Positions 27,451 to 37,091 of a stretch of DNA of 64,000 nt are shown here, piece after piece. Below the pieces are notes generated by a model. That model worked only from the letters and a program-made list of their open reading frames with translations. It made no database searches and was not told the DNA's origin. Each line of letters opens with the position of its first letter. Position 1 is the stretch's first letter. The stretch spans positions 2,356,001 through 2,420,000 of the forward strand of contig CAWCOH010000001.1 in the NCBI GenBank assembly GCA_963797115.1, written 5' to 3'. The stretch comes from AP-15 sp963797115. Its GTDB lineage: Bacteria; Pseudomonadota; Alphaproteobacteria; ATCC43930; CGMCC-115725. A program made the position numbers and the translations under genes.

Positions 27451-28371
27451 CGAACCCGAAGCGACAAGACCAGAAGGCGCCAGATCGCGGTGCGCCACCT
27501 CGGCATGCCGCCCGGCTTCACGCAACCGAGCGGTCAGCCGCTCAGCGACATACACCGAGCGGTGGCGCCCGCCGGTGCAGCCGATGCCGATTGTCAGATA
27601 GGTCTTGCCTTCGGTCTCGTAGCGCGGCAGCAACGGGTCCAACAGGCGCCACAACCCGGCAAAGAAGGACTCGCAGTCGGGGTCCTGTTCGATATGTGCA
27701 GCAACCGCCGGATCGCGCCCGGTCAGCGGCCGCAGGGCCGGAACATAATAAGGATTGTCGAGAAAGCGGACGTCGAAGATCAAATCCGCATCGCGCGGAA
27801 TGCCGCGGCGGTAGGCAAACGAGGTCACAAAGACACGCAGCCCCGACTGCTCAAGCGCAAAATGGCCGGTCAGCAAGCGCTTCAAATCGGCGGCGGTCAA
27901 GAGGGAGGTGTCGATCACCAGATCAGCACGGTCGCGCAGGGGGAAGAGCGCTCGGCGCTCGAGCCGGATTCCATCCATGATCGGGCGGTCGCCGGCGAGG
28001 GGGTGGGGGCGTCGGGTCTCCGTATAACGCCGTTCGAGGCGCTCGTCATCACAATCGACAAACAGCATCCTGAGCTGAAGGGCGCTCCCGCGGGCAAGGG
28101 TGTCCAGGGTTTCGAGCATGCTCTCGATCGCAAAACCGCGGGTGCGGGTATCGGCCCCGACCGCGATCGCCGGTGCATCGGCCGCGGCGTTCTCGATCAG
28201 CGCGGGGACGAGCGAGAGCGGCAGATTGTCGAAGGCCTCATAACCTATATCCTCGAGTATCTTGAGGGAGGTCGACCGCCCGGCGCCCGACATTCCGGTC
28301 ACGACAAGCACGCGGGCGCCCCCCATCGCGTTTGCGGGGCACGACATTTCCCGACCACCGCCGGTCATCAT
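27421..28371 (-). CDS. rapZ: RNase adapter RapZ / YvcJ-type P-loop nucleotide-binding protein
   Basis: From ATG 28371 the protein has about 316 residues. The Walker A motif is VVTGMSGAGRSTSLKILEDI, with DNLPLSLVPAL after it. The C-terminal RapZ domain shows FAYRRGIPRDADLIFDVRFL, NPYYVPALRPLTGRD and IGIGCTGGRHRSVYVAERLT. The family binds nucleotides, amino-sugar metabolites and RNA. Other in-frame starts lie at 28368 and 28347, and 28470 would overlap chvG. It sits between chvG and the EIIA gene, where hprK is often found in this synteny. Confidence 0.92.
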   Translation of the reverse strand: MMTGGGREMSCPANAMGGARVLVVTGMSGAGRSTSLKILEDIGYEAFDNLPLSLVPALIENAAADAPAIAVGADTRTRGFAIESMLETLDTLARGSALQLRMLFVDCDDERLERRYTETRRPHPLAGDRPIMDGIRLERRALFPLRDRADLVIDTSLLTAADLKRLLTGHFALEQSGLRVFVTSFAYRRGIPRDADLIFDVRFLDNPYYVPALRPLTGRDPAVAAHIEQDPDCESFFAGLWRLLDPLLPRYETEGKTYLTIGIGCTGGRHRSVYVAERLTARLREAGRHAEVAHRDLAPSGLVASGSPGIVNCPAS

Positions 28372-28442
28372 CGCCCGAGTATAGCGGGCGTCGGCGCCGT
28401 CGCCAACGCGCTTGGCGCGAGGCGACGCCCAGCGAGAGCCGG

Positions 28443-30132
28443 TCATGAGCCCGACGGCAGGCGAATGCAAAAGCGCGCGCCGCAGATGGCACCGCTCACG
28501 TCCTTGCGGTTCTCGGCCCAGATCCGGCCACGATGCGCCTCGACGATCTGCCTGGAGATCGACAATCCGAGGCCGGAATGGGTGCCGAACTTCTCGCCCG
28601 CGGGGCGTTCGGTATAGAAGCGGTCGAATATCGCTGTCAGCTTGTCCTCGGGGATGCCGGGTCCTTCATCTTCGACAGTAACGAGGACCGCCCTGCCGTC
28701 GTGCCGCGCCGCGAGCCAGATCTCGCCGTGCGGCCGGGTGAAGGAGATGGCGTTGGCGATGACGTTGCGAAAGACCTGCGACAATCGAGTTTCGATGCCC
28801 GGAACAACGAACCCGCGGCCGTGGTCGGCACGATCGATCATCAGACGCGGCGTCTCCTTCCCCCGCGTCGAATTCGTGAATCTCGACAAGCGCCTCCAGC
28901 ATTGCCCCGATATCGATGGGAGCGAGTTCTAGGCGGCCGAGTTCTGCGTCGAGGCGAGATGCGTCTGAAATATCGGTAATCAGCCGGTCGAGGCGCTCGA
29001 CGTCATCGAGGATGATCGCCATCAGCCGCCGCTGGTTTACCGGGTCTTCAATCCGCACGGCAGTCTCGACGGCGCTGCGCAGCGATCCCAACGGGTTCTT
29101 GATCTCGTGCGCAACATCGGCCGCAAAGCTCTCGATCGCGCTCATCCGTTGCCACAGCGTATCGGTCATCTCGCGCAGCGAACCTGAGAGCTCGCCGATC
29201 TCGTCGCCGCGCCGGGTGAAATCCGGGATTTCGACGCGGGCGCCGCGGCCGCGCGCGCGCTCCGCCGCGGCGGCCAGCCGACGAATCGGGCGCGCGATCG
29301 TGCCGGCGAGATAGAAGGACAGCAGCACCGTAACCAAAAGCGCCACACTGAAGATCCGCAGCAGTTCGAGGCGCACGGTGCGTACCGCCTCCTCGATCTC
29401 CCCGCTGTTGGTCGACAGCATGACCACGCCGAGCACTTGCTTATAGCGCTGGACCGGGATCGCGACACTGAGCACCAGCCCACCGCTCGCCGGATCGCTG
29501 CGGATCGCCGAACCGGTCTCGCCCAGTAACGCGCGCGCGACCTCGGCGTAATCCTCGGCCCGCGGTGAAGGGCTCTCGAAATAGGCCGGGTAGTGTTTGC
29601 GGCGCGGCAGCCATCCGACGACCCAGTCATAGACGCCGTCGGCCATCCGCACGATCGAGCCTCTTGCGTGCGACGGCGGCAATTCGAACACCTGAACGCT
29701 GTCGCCCGGACCACGCAGGATGTGGCTGTCGGCGATCAGCTGGCCCTTGGTGTCGAAAAGCCGCGCTCGCGCCCGGGTCGGCTCGACTAGGCGGCGCATC
29801 ATCTGGCGGGCGAGATCGGGCAGCAGGATCTCCCCCTCGTCGACCAATTCCCACACGGCGCCCTCGCCGAGGGCCGCGGCGAAAACCTCGCCCTGCATTT
29901 TCAACGCTTCGATTTGCTGGCCGACGAGGCTCGCCTGGTACTTGCCGAGGTAGAGAAATCCGCCCGCCAGAAGTGCCAGCGCCAATACGTTAACGGCGAG
30001 GATCCGGCGGGTCAGCGGCGAGATCGGCCAATGCCCTCCGCCGCTATGTCGCCGCAGGGTGATCCCGCGGCCGAGCCGATGAGCCAGCCGGAAGACGGGT
30101 TCAGCGATCGCGGTATCGATACCCGACGCCAT
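28443..30132 (-). CDS. chvG: Sensor histidine kinase ChvG (ExoS), one frameshift
   Basis: From ATG 30132, overlapping the chvI end by 32 bp, the protein has helix 1 (ILAVNVLALALLAGGFLYLG) and a periplasmic sensor domain. Helix 2 (LLRIFSVALLVTVLLSFYLA), HAMP and the H-box SFAADVAHEIKNPLGSLRSA follow. After VEIHEFDA at about 28865 the frame shifts by one in a run of five G. The ATPase part then reads RGKETPRLMIDRADHGRGFV, NVIANAISFT, DEGPGIPEDKL and GTHSGLGLSISRQIVEAHRG to 28443. ChvG is an acid/envelope-stress sensor in alphaproteobacteria and is normally essential or important, so a homopolymer error is more likely than a real break. Confidence 0.9.
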
Positions 30133-30799
30133 AGAGGGTTTCGATCTGGGCGAAATCCGCATCGACTGCCTTGAACTTTTTGCGGAGGCGCTTGATGTGG
30201 CTGTCGATCGTCCGGTCATCCACATAGATGTGTTCGCCGTAGGCGGCATCCATCAGCTGGTCACGGTTCTTCACATGGCCCGGACGGTGGGCGAGCGATT
30301 TGAGAATCAGAAACTCAGTCACGGTGAGTTCGACCGGCGCGCTGGTCCAGGTGCACAGGTGGCGCACCGGATCGAGAACCAGCTGTCCGCGGACGATGAC
30401 CGGTTCGCCTTGCGGCTCGTCGCGCTCGCGCGCGAGCTCCCCGCGCCGGATCAGCGCCCGGATCCGCTCGATCAGCAGACGTTGCGAAAACGGCTTCTTG
30501 ATATAGTCGTCGGCGCCCATGCGCAGGCCGAGCAGCTCGTCGACCTCGTCGTCTTTCGAGGTCAGGAAGATGACCGGGATGTGGCTTTGGCGCCGCAGCT
30601 GGCTGAGCAGCTCCATGCCGTCCATGCGCGGCATCTTGATATCGAGCACGGCGATATCGACAGGCTGAGTGCTCAGGCCCTTAAGCGCCTCGGTTCCGTC
30701 GCTGTAGCAGCGAACGGTAAAGCCTTCTGCCTCGAGCGCCATCGACACCGAGGTCAAGATATTGCGATCGTCGTCGACAAGAGCAATTGTGTTCGGCAC
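30101..30799 (-). CDS. chvI: Response regulator ChvI
   Basis: GTG 30799 gives a 232-residue OmpR-type regulator. The receiver has the acidic pocket LVDDD, phospho-Asp in IAVLDIKMPRMDGMELL, LTSKDDE and the Lys in DDYIKKPF. The winged helix ends DRTIDSHIKRLRKKFKAVDA and ETLYGVGYRYRD. The longer in-frame reading from 31078 covers the divergent promoter region and is rejected. ChvI controls envelope, motility and central-carbon genes. pckA lies close by, a long-standing gene order in the class. Confidence 0.93.
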   Translation of the reverse strand: MPNTIALVDDDRNILTSVSMALEAEGFTVRCYSDGTEALKGLSTQPVDIAVLDIKMPRMDGMELLSQLRRQSHIPVIFLTSKDDEVDELLGLRMGADDYIKKPFSQRLLIERIRALIRRGELARERDEPQGEPVIVRGQLVLDPVRHLCTWTSAPVELTVTEFLILKSLAHRPGHVKNRDQLMDAAYGEHIYVDDRTIDSHIKRLRKKFKAVDADFAQIETLYGVGYRYRDR

Positions 30800-30968
30800 T
30801 TCAGGTAATCCCCCCTCCTCGTCCCGAGGTAACCTCGGGCCGTCGCGCGGGTGCTGTGGCGAATAAATATGGCCTCGAAGGGGCAAACAAAAACCCAGCT
30901 GCCTTATTTGATATGATCTAGCTGTTTTTGCGTCATCGAAACGCCCACGCGGGATACTGCTTGACCCG

Positions 30969-31724
30969 ATGGCACGGTCACGTCTCACTCTACACATGAG
31001 CAAATCCCGATCGAGCCGCGCTCGGGCCGATCTCGCCCGTAGCCTGGCTCGCAGCCGCATCCGCGCGGCTCTGGCCACCAGCCTCGGCGGCGCCCCCTAT
31101 GCTTCTCTGGTGCTGCTCGCGGTTGACCTCGATGCGAGCCCGCTGCTGCTGCTCTCCGACCTTGCCCAGCACAGCCGCAACATCGCCTTCGACCCGCGGG
31201 TGTCGCTGCTGCTCGACGCAACCGAGGGGCACCCCGATCCGCTGACCGGGCCTCGCCTGAGCCTCCTCGGCCACGCTCTGTCGACCGACGATCGGCGCTG
31301 CCTGGCGCGCTTCATCGCCCACCACCCCTCGAGCGGCGGTTATGCCGGTTTTCGCGACTTCCAACTCTACCGAGTGGAGGTCGAGCGGGGGCACCTCGTT
31401 GGCGGGTTCGGCCAGATCGACTGGATCGACGGCGGCGACTTCCGGTTCGCAGGCGATGTCGGCGCGCTCGCGGCGGCCGAGCCGGAGATCCTGAAACATA
31501 TGAATGACGACCATGCCGACGCAGTAGCGCAGTATGCTCACCGCCTACTTGGTCGCAGCGGCTCGGGATGGCGGATGACCGGCATCGATCCGGAGGGCAT
31601 CGACCTGCGGTGCGACGGCGAGACCGCGCGGCTCGATTTCACCGCCCCAATCGCGTTTCCCGTCCTGACCCTCGAAGCAGCGCGCGCCGCACTCGTCCAA
31701 CTCGCCGAGGCGGCGCGCAAATGA
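30969..31724 (+). CDS. HugZ-like pyridoxamine-phosphate-oxidase-fold protein
   Basis: The 251-residue protein has a split-barrel FMN-type domain (ATSLGGAPYASLVLLAVDLD, HSRNIAFDPRVSLLLD) and a C-terminal DUF2470 domain (PEILKHMNDDHADAVAQYAH). This is the layout of HugZ/HutZ haem-utilisation proteins, though many members only bind FMN or haem. An alternative start, ATG 31005 (MSKSRSS), is equally plausible. It is divergent from chvI and 121 bp upstream of pckA. Confidence 0.85.
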   Translation: MARSRLTLHMSKSRSSRARADLARSLARSRIRAALATSLGGAPYASLVLLAVDLDASPLLLLSDLAQHSRNIAFDPRVSLLLDATEGHPDPLTGPRLSLLGHALSTDDRRCLARFIAHHPSSGGYAGFRDFQLYRVEVERGHLVGGFGQIDWIDGGDFRFAGDVGALAAAEPEILKHMNDDHADAVAQYAHRLLGRSGSGWRMTGIDPEGIDLRCDGETARLDFTAPIAFPVLTLEAARAALVQLAEAARK

Positions 31725-31845
31725 GCGCACGCGTTGAGGGGACTTTGACATAGTCTCCCGTGTATGGTACGGCGCCAATCGGGGAGACGTACTTCGCAAA
31801 AGCCTGGCTATCCAGGGAGGAAGCGGCAATGAAGAGGGCGATCCG

Positions 31846-33447
31846 ATGACCGGAGCCAGGAGCTATTTTGGGCTCGAACGGCAGGGCATGCGCCACCCCG
31901 GGACGCAGCATTGGAACCAATTAGCACCGGTGCTCTACGAACATGCGATCAGGCGCGGCGAGGGCGAGCTCGCCTTCGGCGGCAGCTTTTCGGTCTCGAC
32001 CGGCCCCTATACCGGACGCACGCCCCGGGACAAGTACATCGTCGAGGAACCCGGCACCAAGGACACGGTGTGGTGGAGTCAGATCAACCAGCCGGTCGCT
32101 CCGGAGCGGTTCGACAGCTTGCACCAGCGCATGCTCGCCTACCTCCAGGGACGCGAGCTGTTTATTCAGGATCTCTATGCCGGGGCTGATCCGGCATATC
32201 GCTTGCCGGTGCGGGTGGTCACCGATAGCGCCTGGCACAGCCTCTTCTCGCGCAACATGTTCATCCGCCCGCCGGTGACCGAGCTCGAGGGGTTCGAACC
32301 CGCCTTCACGATCCTGCACGCCCCGAAATTCCTCGCCATCCCGGAATTGGATCGGATCAACTCCGACGTCTTCATCTTCGTCAACTTCGCCGAGCGGCTG
32401 GTATTGATCGGCGGCACCGCCTATGCGGGCGAGATCAAGAAATGCGTGTTCGGCTATCTCAATTTCGTGCTGCCGACGCGCGACGTGCTGCCGATGCACG
32501 CCTCGGCCAATGTCGGCCCGAAGGGCGACTGTGCGATCTTCTTCGGGCTGTCGGGGACGGGCAAGACGACGTTGTCGGCCGACAATTCGCGCACCTTGAT
32601 CGGCGACGACGAGCATGGCTGGAGCCCGAAGGGCATCTTCAATTTCGAAGGCGGCTGCTACGCCAAGGTCATCAATTTGTCACCCACTGCCGAGCCCGAG
32701 ATTTATGCGACGATCAGCCGTTTCGGGACGGTGCTCGAAAACGTCGTGATCGATCCGGAGACCCGGATCGTCGATGTCGACGACCGCACCCTGACCGAGA
32801 ACACCCGGGCCTGTTATCCGATCGACTTCATCCCCAATGCCGATCCGCGCGGCATGGGTCCGCATCCGAGCAACGTCGTGATGCTGACCGCGGACGCGTT
32901 TGGCGTGATGCCGCCGATCGCCAAGCTCAGCGCCGAGCAGGCGATGTATCATTTCCTCTCGGGTTATACGGCACGGGTCGCCGGTACCGAAAAAGGGCTG
33001 AGCAACGCGCCCGAGGCGACCTTCTCGACCTGTTTCGGGGCCCCCTTCATGCCGCGCCACCCAGCGGTCTACGCCAAGATGCTGGGCGCGCGCATCAAGG
33101 AGCAGGGCGCGCAATGCTGGCTCGTCAACACCGGCTGGTCGGGCGGCACCTATGGGGTCGGGAAGCGCATGCCGATAGCCTACACCCGCGCCTTGCTGCG
33201 CGCCGCCCTCGACGGACGGCTCGCCGCCGCACCGGTACGCCAGGACGCCAATTTTGGGATGATGGTGCCCGAGGCCTGCCCCGAGGTGCCGAGCGAGGTG
33301 CTCGACCCGCGCGGCACCTGGTCCGACAAGAAGGCCTATGACGAAACCGCGCGCGAGCTGACCCGGCGCTTTGCCGCCAATTTCGCCGAGTTCGAGCCCT
33401 TCGTCGGCCGCGAAGTCAAGGATGCCGCGATCCGCCCCGCGGCTTAG
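31846..33447 (+). CDS. pckA: Phosphoenolpyruvate carboxykinase (ATP)
   Basis: The 533-residue protein is full length. It has GSFSVSTGPYTGRTPRDKYI, RVVTDSAWHSLFSRNMFIRP, the kinase-type P-loop FFGLSGTGKTTLSADNSRTL, the metal-binding DDEHGWSPKGIFNFEGGCYA and a C-terminal LVNTGWSGGTYGVGKRM. It converts oxaloacetate and ATP to PEP, the first step of gluconeogenesis. The ATG at 31846 has GAGGGCG upstream. In related bacteria pckA neighbours and can be influenced by ChvI/ChvG, so the adjacency fits carbon control together with the PTS genes. Confidence 0.97.
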   Translation: MTGARSYFGLERQGMRHPGTQHWNQLAPVLYEHAIRRGEGELAFGGSFSVSTGPYTGRTPRDKYIVEEPGTKDTVWWSQINQPVAPERFDSLHQRMLAYLQGRELFIQDLYAGADPAYRLPVRVVTDSAWHSLFSRNMFIRPPVTELEGFEPAFTILHAPKFLAIPELDRINSDVFIFVNFAERLVLIGGTAYAGEIKKCVFGYLNFVLPTRDVLPMHASANVGPKGDCAIFFGLSGTGKTTLSADNSRTLIGDDEHGWSPKGIFNFEGGCYAKVINLSPTAEPEIYATISRFGTVLENVVIDPETRIVDVDDRTLTENTRACYPIDFIPNADPRGMGPHPSNVVMLTADAFGVMPPIAKLSAEQAMYHFLSGYTARVAGTEKGLSNAPEATFSTCFGAPFMPRHPAVYAKMLGARIKEQGAQCWLVNTGWSGGTYGVGKRMPIAYTRALLRAALDGRLAAAPVRQDANFGMMVPEACPEVPSEVLDPRGTWSDKKAYDETARELTRRFAANFAEFEPFVGREVKDAAIRPAA

Positions 33448-33504
33448 CGAGCCTCTCCGACGGCAGTACCACCACCCACGGCTGGCCGTGAGGGCGGGAG
33501 AGGG

Positions 33505-35331
33505 CTACTCGGCGGCGGCGGCGGCGCGGCCGGCGCGCTTGCGGTCGTTCGGGTCGAGCAGGCGCTTGCGCAGGCGGATCGATTTGGGGGTGACCTCGAC
33601 CAGCTCGTCGTCGCCGATATAGGCGATCGCCTGTTCGAGGCTCATTGTCTGCGGTGGGGTCAGCCGCACCGCTTCGTCCTTTGAGGTGGTGCGGATGTTG
33701 GTCAACTGCTTGCCCTTGGCCGGGTTGACGTCGAGGTCGTTGCCGCGGGTGTGAGCGCCGACGATCATCCCCTCGTAAATCTGATCGCCCGGGTCGATGA
33801 ACATCGGCCCGCGATCTTCGAGGTTCCACAGCGCATAGGCGATCGCGACGCCGTTGGCGGTCGAGACCAAGACGCCGTTGCGCCGTCCCTCGATACCCCC
33901 CTTGTGCGGGGCGTAGCCGTGGAAGAGCCGGCTCATCACCCCGGTGCCGCGGGTATCGGTCAGAAACTCGCCCTGATAGCCGATCAGGCCGCGCGTCGGG
34001 CCGAAAAAGGTCAGGCGCAATTTGCCGCCGCCCGACGGCCGCATCTCCTGCATCTCGGCTTTGCGGCGGCTCATCTTGTCGACGACGATTCCGGCGAATT
34101 CCTCGTCGACGTCGACCACGACCTCTTCGATCGGCTCGAGCCTGCGACCCGTCGCCGGGTCGTTTTGAAACAGCACCCGCGGGCGCGAGATCGACAATTC
34201 GAACCCTTCGCGCCGCATCGTCTCGATCAAGACGCCGAGTTGCAGCTCGCCGCGGCCGGCGACCTCGAAGGCGTCCTTCTCGCGGCTTTCGCGCACGCGG
34301 ATCGCGACATTGCCCTCGGCCTCGCGAAAGAGCCGCTCGCCGATCATCCGCGAGGTGACCTTCGTCCCCTCGCGCCCGGCAAGCGGGCTGTCATTGACCG
34401 AGAAGGTCATCGCCAAGGTCGGCGGGTCGATCGGATCGGCGGCGAGCGGCTCGACCACCTCGGGGGCGCAGATCGTGTCGGCGACCGTGGTCAGGCCGAG
34501 CCCGGCAACGGCGATGATGTCGCCCGCCTGGGCCTCCTCGATCGGCCGCCGTTCGAGCCCGCGATAGGCCTGGAGCTTGGTCAGCCGCGCCTGCTCGATG
34601 ACGCGGCCCTCGCGGGAGAGCGACTTGACCGGCATGTTGACGCGCGCCACTCCCGAGTGGATCAGCCCGGTCAGCACCCGGCCGAGATAGGGGTCGTAGT
34701 CGAGTGTGGTCGCCAGCATCGAGAACGGTGCGGTGGGATCGGCGCGGGGCGGCGGAACATGCTCGAGGATCAGCTCGAAAAGCGGTGACAGATCCTTGCG
34801 CGATCCGTCGAGGTCGGCCGTTGCCCAGCCGTTGCGCCCGGACGCGAACAACGTCGGGAAATCGAGCTGAGCCTCGCTCGCGTCGAGCGCTGCGAACAGG
34901 TCGAAGATCTCGTTGTGGACCTCGATCGCCCGCGCGTCCGGCCGGTCGACCTTGTTGATGACGACGATCGGGCGCAAGCCCTGGCGCAACGCCTTGCCGA
35001 CGACGAACTTGGTTTGCGGCAGCGGCCCTTCGGCGGCGTCGACCAGCACGAGCACCCCGTCGACCATGCTGAGGATGCGCTCGACCTCGCCGCCGAAATC
35101 GGCGTGGCCGGGGGTGTCGACGATGTTGACGCGGACCTCCCGCCAGACCACCGAGGTGCATTTGGCCAGGATCGTGATGCCGCGCTCGCGCTCGATCTCG
35201 TTGGAATCGAGGGCGCATTCCGCCACCTGCTGGTTGGCGCGGAACGTGCCGCTCTGACGCAGCATCGCGTCGACCAGGGTCGTCTTGCCGTGGTCGACAT
35301 GGGCAATGATTGCGATGTTGCGAATGTCCAT
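33505..35331 (-). CDS. typA: Ribosome-associated GTPase TypA/BipA
   Basis: ATG 35331 gives 608 residues. G1 is IIAHVDHGKTTLVDAML, G2 includes RERGITILAKCTSVVW, G3 is DTPGHADFGGEVERI, and G4 is NKVDRPDAR. The EF-G-like domains III and V and the unique C-terminal domain follow (GYAPHKGGIEGRRNGVLVST, GDDELVEVTPKSIRLRKR). It binds the ribosome and helps 50S assembly and stress adaptation. A longer reading from 35463 is arginine-rich and crosses the upstream terminator, so it is rejected. Confidence 0.96.
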   Translation of the reverse strand: MDIRNIAIIAHVDHGKTTLVDAMLRQSGTFRANQQVAECALDSNEIERERGITILAKCTSVVWREVRVNIVDTPGHADFGGEVERILSMVDGVLVLVDAAEGPLPQTKFVVGKALRQGLRPIVVINKVDRPDARAIEVHNEIFDLFAALDASEAQLDFPTLFASGRNGWATADLDGSRKDLSPLFELILEHVPPPRADPTAPFSMLATTLDYDPYLGRVLTGLIHSGVARVNMPVKSLSREGRVIEQARLTKLQAYRGLERRPIEEAQAGDIIAVAGLGLTTVADTICAPEVVEPLAADPIDPPTLAMTFSVNDSPLAGREGTKVTSRMIGERLFREAEGNVAIRVRESREKDAFEVAGRGELQLGVLIETMRREGFELSISRPRVLFQNDPATGRRLEPIEEVVVDVDEEFAGIVVDKMSRRKAEMQEMRPSGGGKLRLTFFGPTRGLIGYQGEFLTDTRGTGVMSRLFHGYAPHKGGIEGRRNGVLVSTANGVAIAYALWNLEDRGPMFIDPGDQIYEGMIVGAHTRGNDLDVNPAKGKQLTNIRTTSKDEAVRLTPPQTMSLEQAIAYIGDDELVEVTPKSIRLRKRLLDPNDRKRAGRAAAAAE

Positions 35332-35335
35332 GCGT

Positions 35336-35358
35336 AAAAAGGCCGGCCCGAGGCCGGC
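35336..35358 (-). terminator. Rho-independent terminator after the PfkB kinase gene
   Basis: On the minus strand GCCGGCC-TCG-GGCCGGC forms a perfect 7-bp stem followed by CTTTTT. It lies 20 bp after the kinase stop and just before typA, so it would separate the two transcripts, and typA would then need a start within the short 47-bp gap or rely on read-through. Confidence 0.75.
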
Positions 35359-35378
35359 GGCCAAATTAACGACGAGGC

Positions 35379-36374
35379 TCAGACCAAGCCGGCTTCGGCG
35401 GCGAGATGCGAAAGGGCGGTCTCGGGGCGGGCGCCGACATGACTGATGATTTCGGCAGCGCACAAGCTGCCTAACATGCCGCAGGTGGGGAGCGGCAGAT
35501 CGCGGGTCAAGCCGTAGAGGAAACCGCTGGCGTAAAGATCACCCGCCCCGGTGGTGTCGACGACCCGTGCCACCGGCGCTGCATCGATGCGGTGCTCGGC
35601 GCCGCCCGCCAGGATCACGCTGCCCGCGGCACTCCGCGTCAAGGCGGCGATTGCGACATGGCCGCGCACGGCAGCGGCGGCCGCCGCAAAATCGCCGGTC
35701 TCATAAAGCGAGCAGATCTCGGCCTCGTTGGCGAAGAGGATATCGACATGGCCGTCGACGAGGTCGCGAAACGGCGCACGATGGCGGCCGACGCAGAACG
35801 GGTCGGAAAGGCTCAGCGCCACCTTTCGTCCTGCGGCATGTGCGATAGCGGCTGCCTTGCGGAAGGCTTCCTGGGCTTGCGGCGGATCGAACAGATAGCC
35901 TTCGAGATAGGTCACTTGCGCACCGGTGATCACATCGGGATCGATATCGGCCGATCCCAATTTGACGCAGGCGCCGAGATAGGTGCTCATCGTCCGCTGC
36001 CCGTCCGGGGTGACGAGGATCAGACAGCGCGCCGTGCCCGGGCCGCTCGTCGCCGCGGGTGTGTCGAAGCGCACGCCGATCGCGGTGATGTCGTGGCGAT
36101 ACACTTGTCCGAGGAAATCGTCGCGCACCTTGCCGATATAGGCGCCGGTGCCGCCGAGCGAGGCGAGGCCCGCCATGGTGTTGCCGACCGACCCGCCCGA
36201 AGCCTCGATCGCCGGCCCCATCATCTGATAGAGCGCCTCCGCCCGCGGGGCGTTGATCAACGTCATCGTCCCCTTGACGAGCGCCCCGCGCGCGAGAAAC
36301 GCCTCATCGGCATGGGCGATCACATCGACAATGGCATTGCCGATGCCGACGACGTCGATAGTGGTCTCGGTCAT
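35379..36374 (-). CDS. PfkB-family sugar/nucleoside kinase (adenosine-kinase-like)
   Basis: The 331-residue protein has the ribokinase fold. It shows VVGIGNAIVDVIAHADEAFL, the first PfkB signature ASGGSVGNTMAGLASLGGTG and a C-terminal second signature VDTTGAGDLYASGFLYGLTR with the catalytic Asp. The sequence is closest to the adenosine-kinase-like branch found in alphaproteobacteria. The phosphate acceptor cannot be fixed. It is followed by a strong terminator. Confidence 0.92.
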   Translation of the reverse strand: MTETTIDVVGIGNAIVDVIAHADEAFLARGALVKGTMTLINAPRAEALYQMMGPAIEASGGSVGNTMAGLASLGGTGAYIGKVRDDFLGQVYRHDITAIGVRFDTPAATSGPGTARCLILVTPDGQRTMSTYLGACVKLGSADIDPDVITGAQVTYLEGYLFDPPQAQEAFRKAAAIAHAAGRKVALSLSDPFCVGRHRAPFRDLVDGHVDILFANEAEICSLYETGDFAAAAAAVRGHVAIAALTRSAAGSVILAGGAEHRIDAAPVARVVDTTGAGDLYASGFLYGLTRDLPLPTCGMLGSLCAAEIISHVGARPETALSHLAAEAGLV

Positions 36375-36701
36375 TTCCTGGCGATGTTCGGGGTGGGTGA
36401 AACGGGCGCCGACTATAAACGCTGATTTCGGGCCGGCAAAGCCTACGTCATCGGCTGCGGCTTTCTAACCGACAGGAATATGATGGAAAAAACGGTGACG
36501 CCCGAAATTGAACGGGGTCGTCAGCGCGAAGCGAGCAGACGCTGTCTGCTGCCGCGCGGGGGGCGGGCGAATTATAAAATGAATGTCTTTCAGGAGCGGC
36601 CAATTCGGGCTTTGCCGAAAGGCGACGCGCTTTACCACCTTAGACTGGCGGATGTGCACATCGCGGCCAGTACGCAAGCTCATCGATGCGAAGTGCCGGG
36701 G
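36375..36701. other. 330-bp gap between the divergent kinase and ArsR genes
   Basis: A short plus-strand frame (36480-36722, 80 residues) is present but has no ribosome site or recognisable motif. I consider it spurious. No repeat stands out. Confidence 0.4.
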
Positions 36702-36730
36702 TTGACAGTCAGCCCTTGCTGACCAATACT
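36702..36730 (+). promoter_or_regulatory. Sigma-70-type promoter of the ArsR operon, probably leaderless
   Basis: TTGACA (36702-36707) is followed, after a 17-bp spacer, by AATACT (36725-36730). Transcription would start about 7 bp on, at 36737-36738, which is exactly the A of the ArsR start codon. No ribosome-binding sequence precedes the ATG, so a leaderless mRNA is the simplest reading. Confidence 0.6.
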
Positions 36731-36737
36731 TTCCTAT

Positions 36738-37091
36738 ATGGTGAACTATAATGAACGGCTCGACCGGACGTTTGCGGCGCTTGTCGACCCGACTCGGCGG
36801 GCGATCCTCGCTCGGCTCGAACGCGAAGACGGCGCATCCATCAGCGCGCTGGCGCAGCCCTTCATGATCAAGCTGCCGGCGGTGATGAAGCATCTCGACG
36901 TGCTTGACAATGCCGGCTTGATCACCCGGTCGAAAGTCGGGCGCACCGTAACGGTACGGCTCCGACCCGAGCCCATGCGGGAAGCGATGGATTGGCTGCG
37001 CCGCTACGAACGCTTCTGGTCGAAGAGCCTCGATCGGCTCGCGGCCTATGCGGAAAGCAAGGAAGCCGAAGCGAGGAAGAAAAGACGATGA
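36738..37091 (+). CDS. ArsR-family transcriptional regulator
   Basis: The 117-residue protein has a winged helix: LVDPTRRAILARLEREDGAS, SALAQPFMIKLPAVMKHLDV, GLITRSKVGRTVTVRLRPEP. Metal-binding cysteines are absent, so it belongs to the non-metal group that is paired with SRPBCC-domain genes. It should repress its own operon. Its stop overlaps the next start (ATGA). Confidence 0.92.
   Translation: MVNYNERLDRTFAALVDPTRRAILARLEREDGASISALAQPFMIKLPAVMKHLDVLDNAGLITRSKVGRTVTVRLRPEPMREAMDWLRRYERFWSKSLDRLAAYAESKEAEARKKRR

Noticed and set aside
30799..31078. N-terminal extension of ChvI
   Set aside because: The added residues are Arg-rich, overlap the divergent HugZ-like gene start, and are absent from the compact receiver fold that begins at VPNTIALVDDD.
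31741..31770. Promoter upstream of pckA (TTGACA at 31745)
   Set aside because: A good -35 is present but no -10 lies at a 16-18 bp distance. TATGGT is only 12 bp away.
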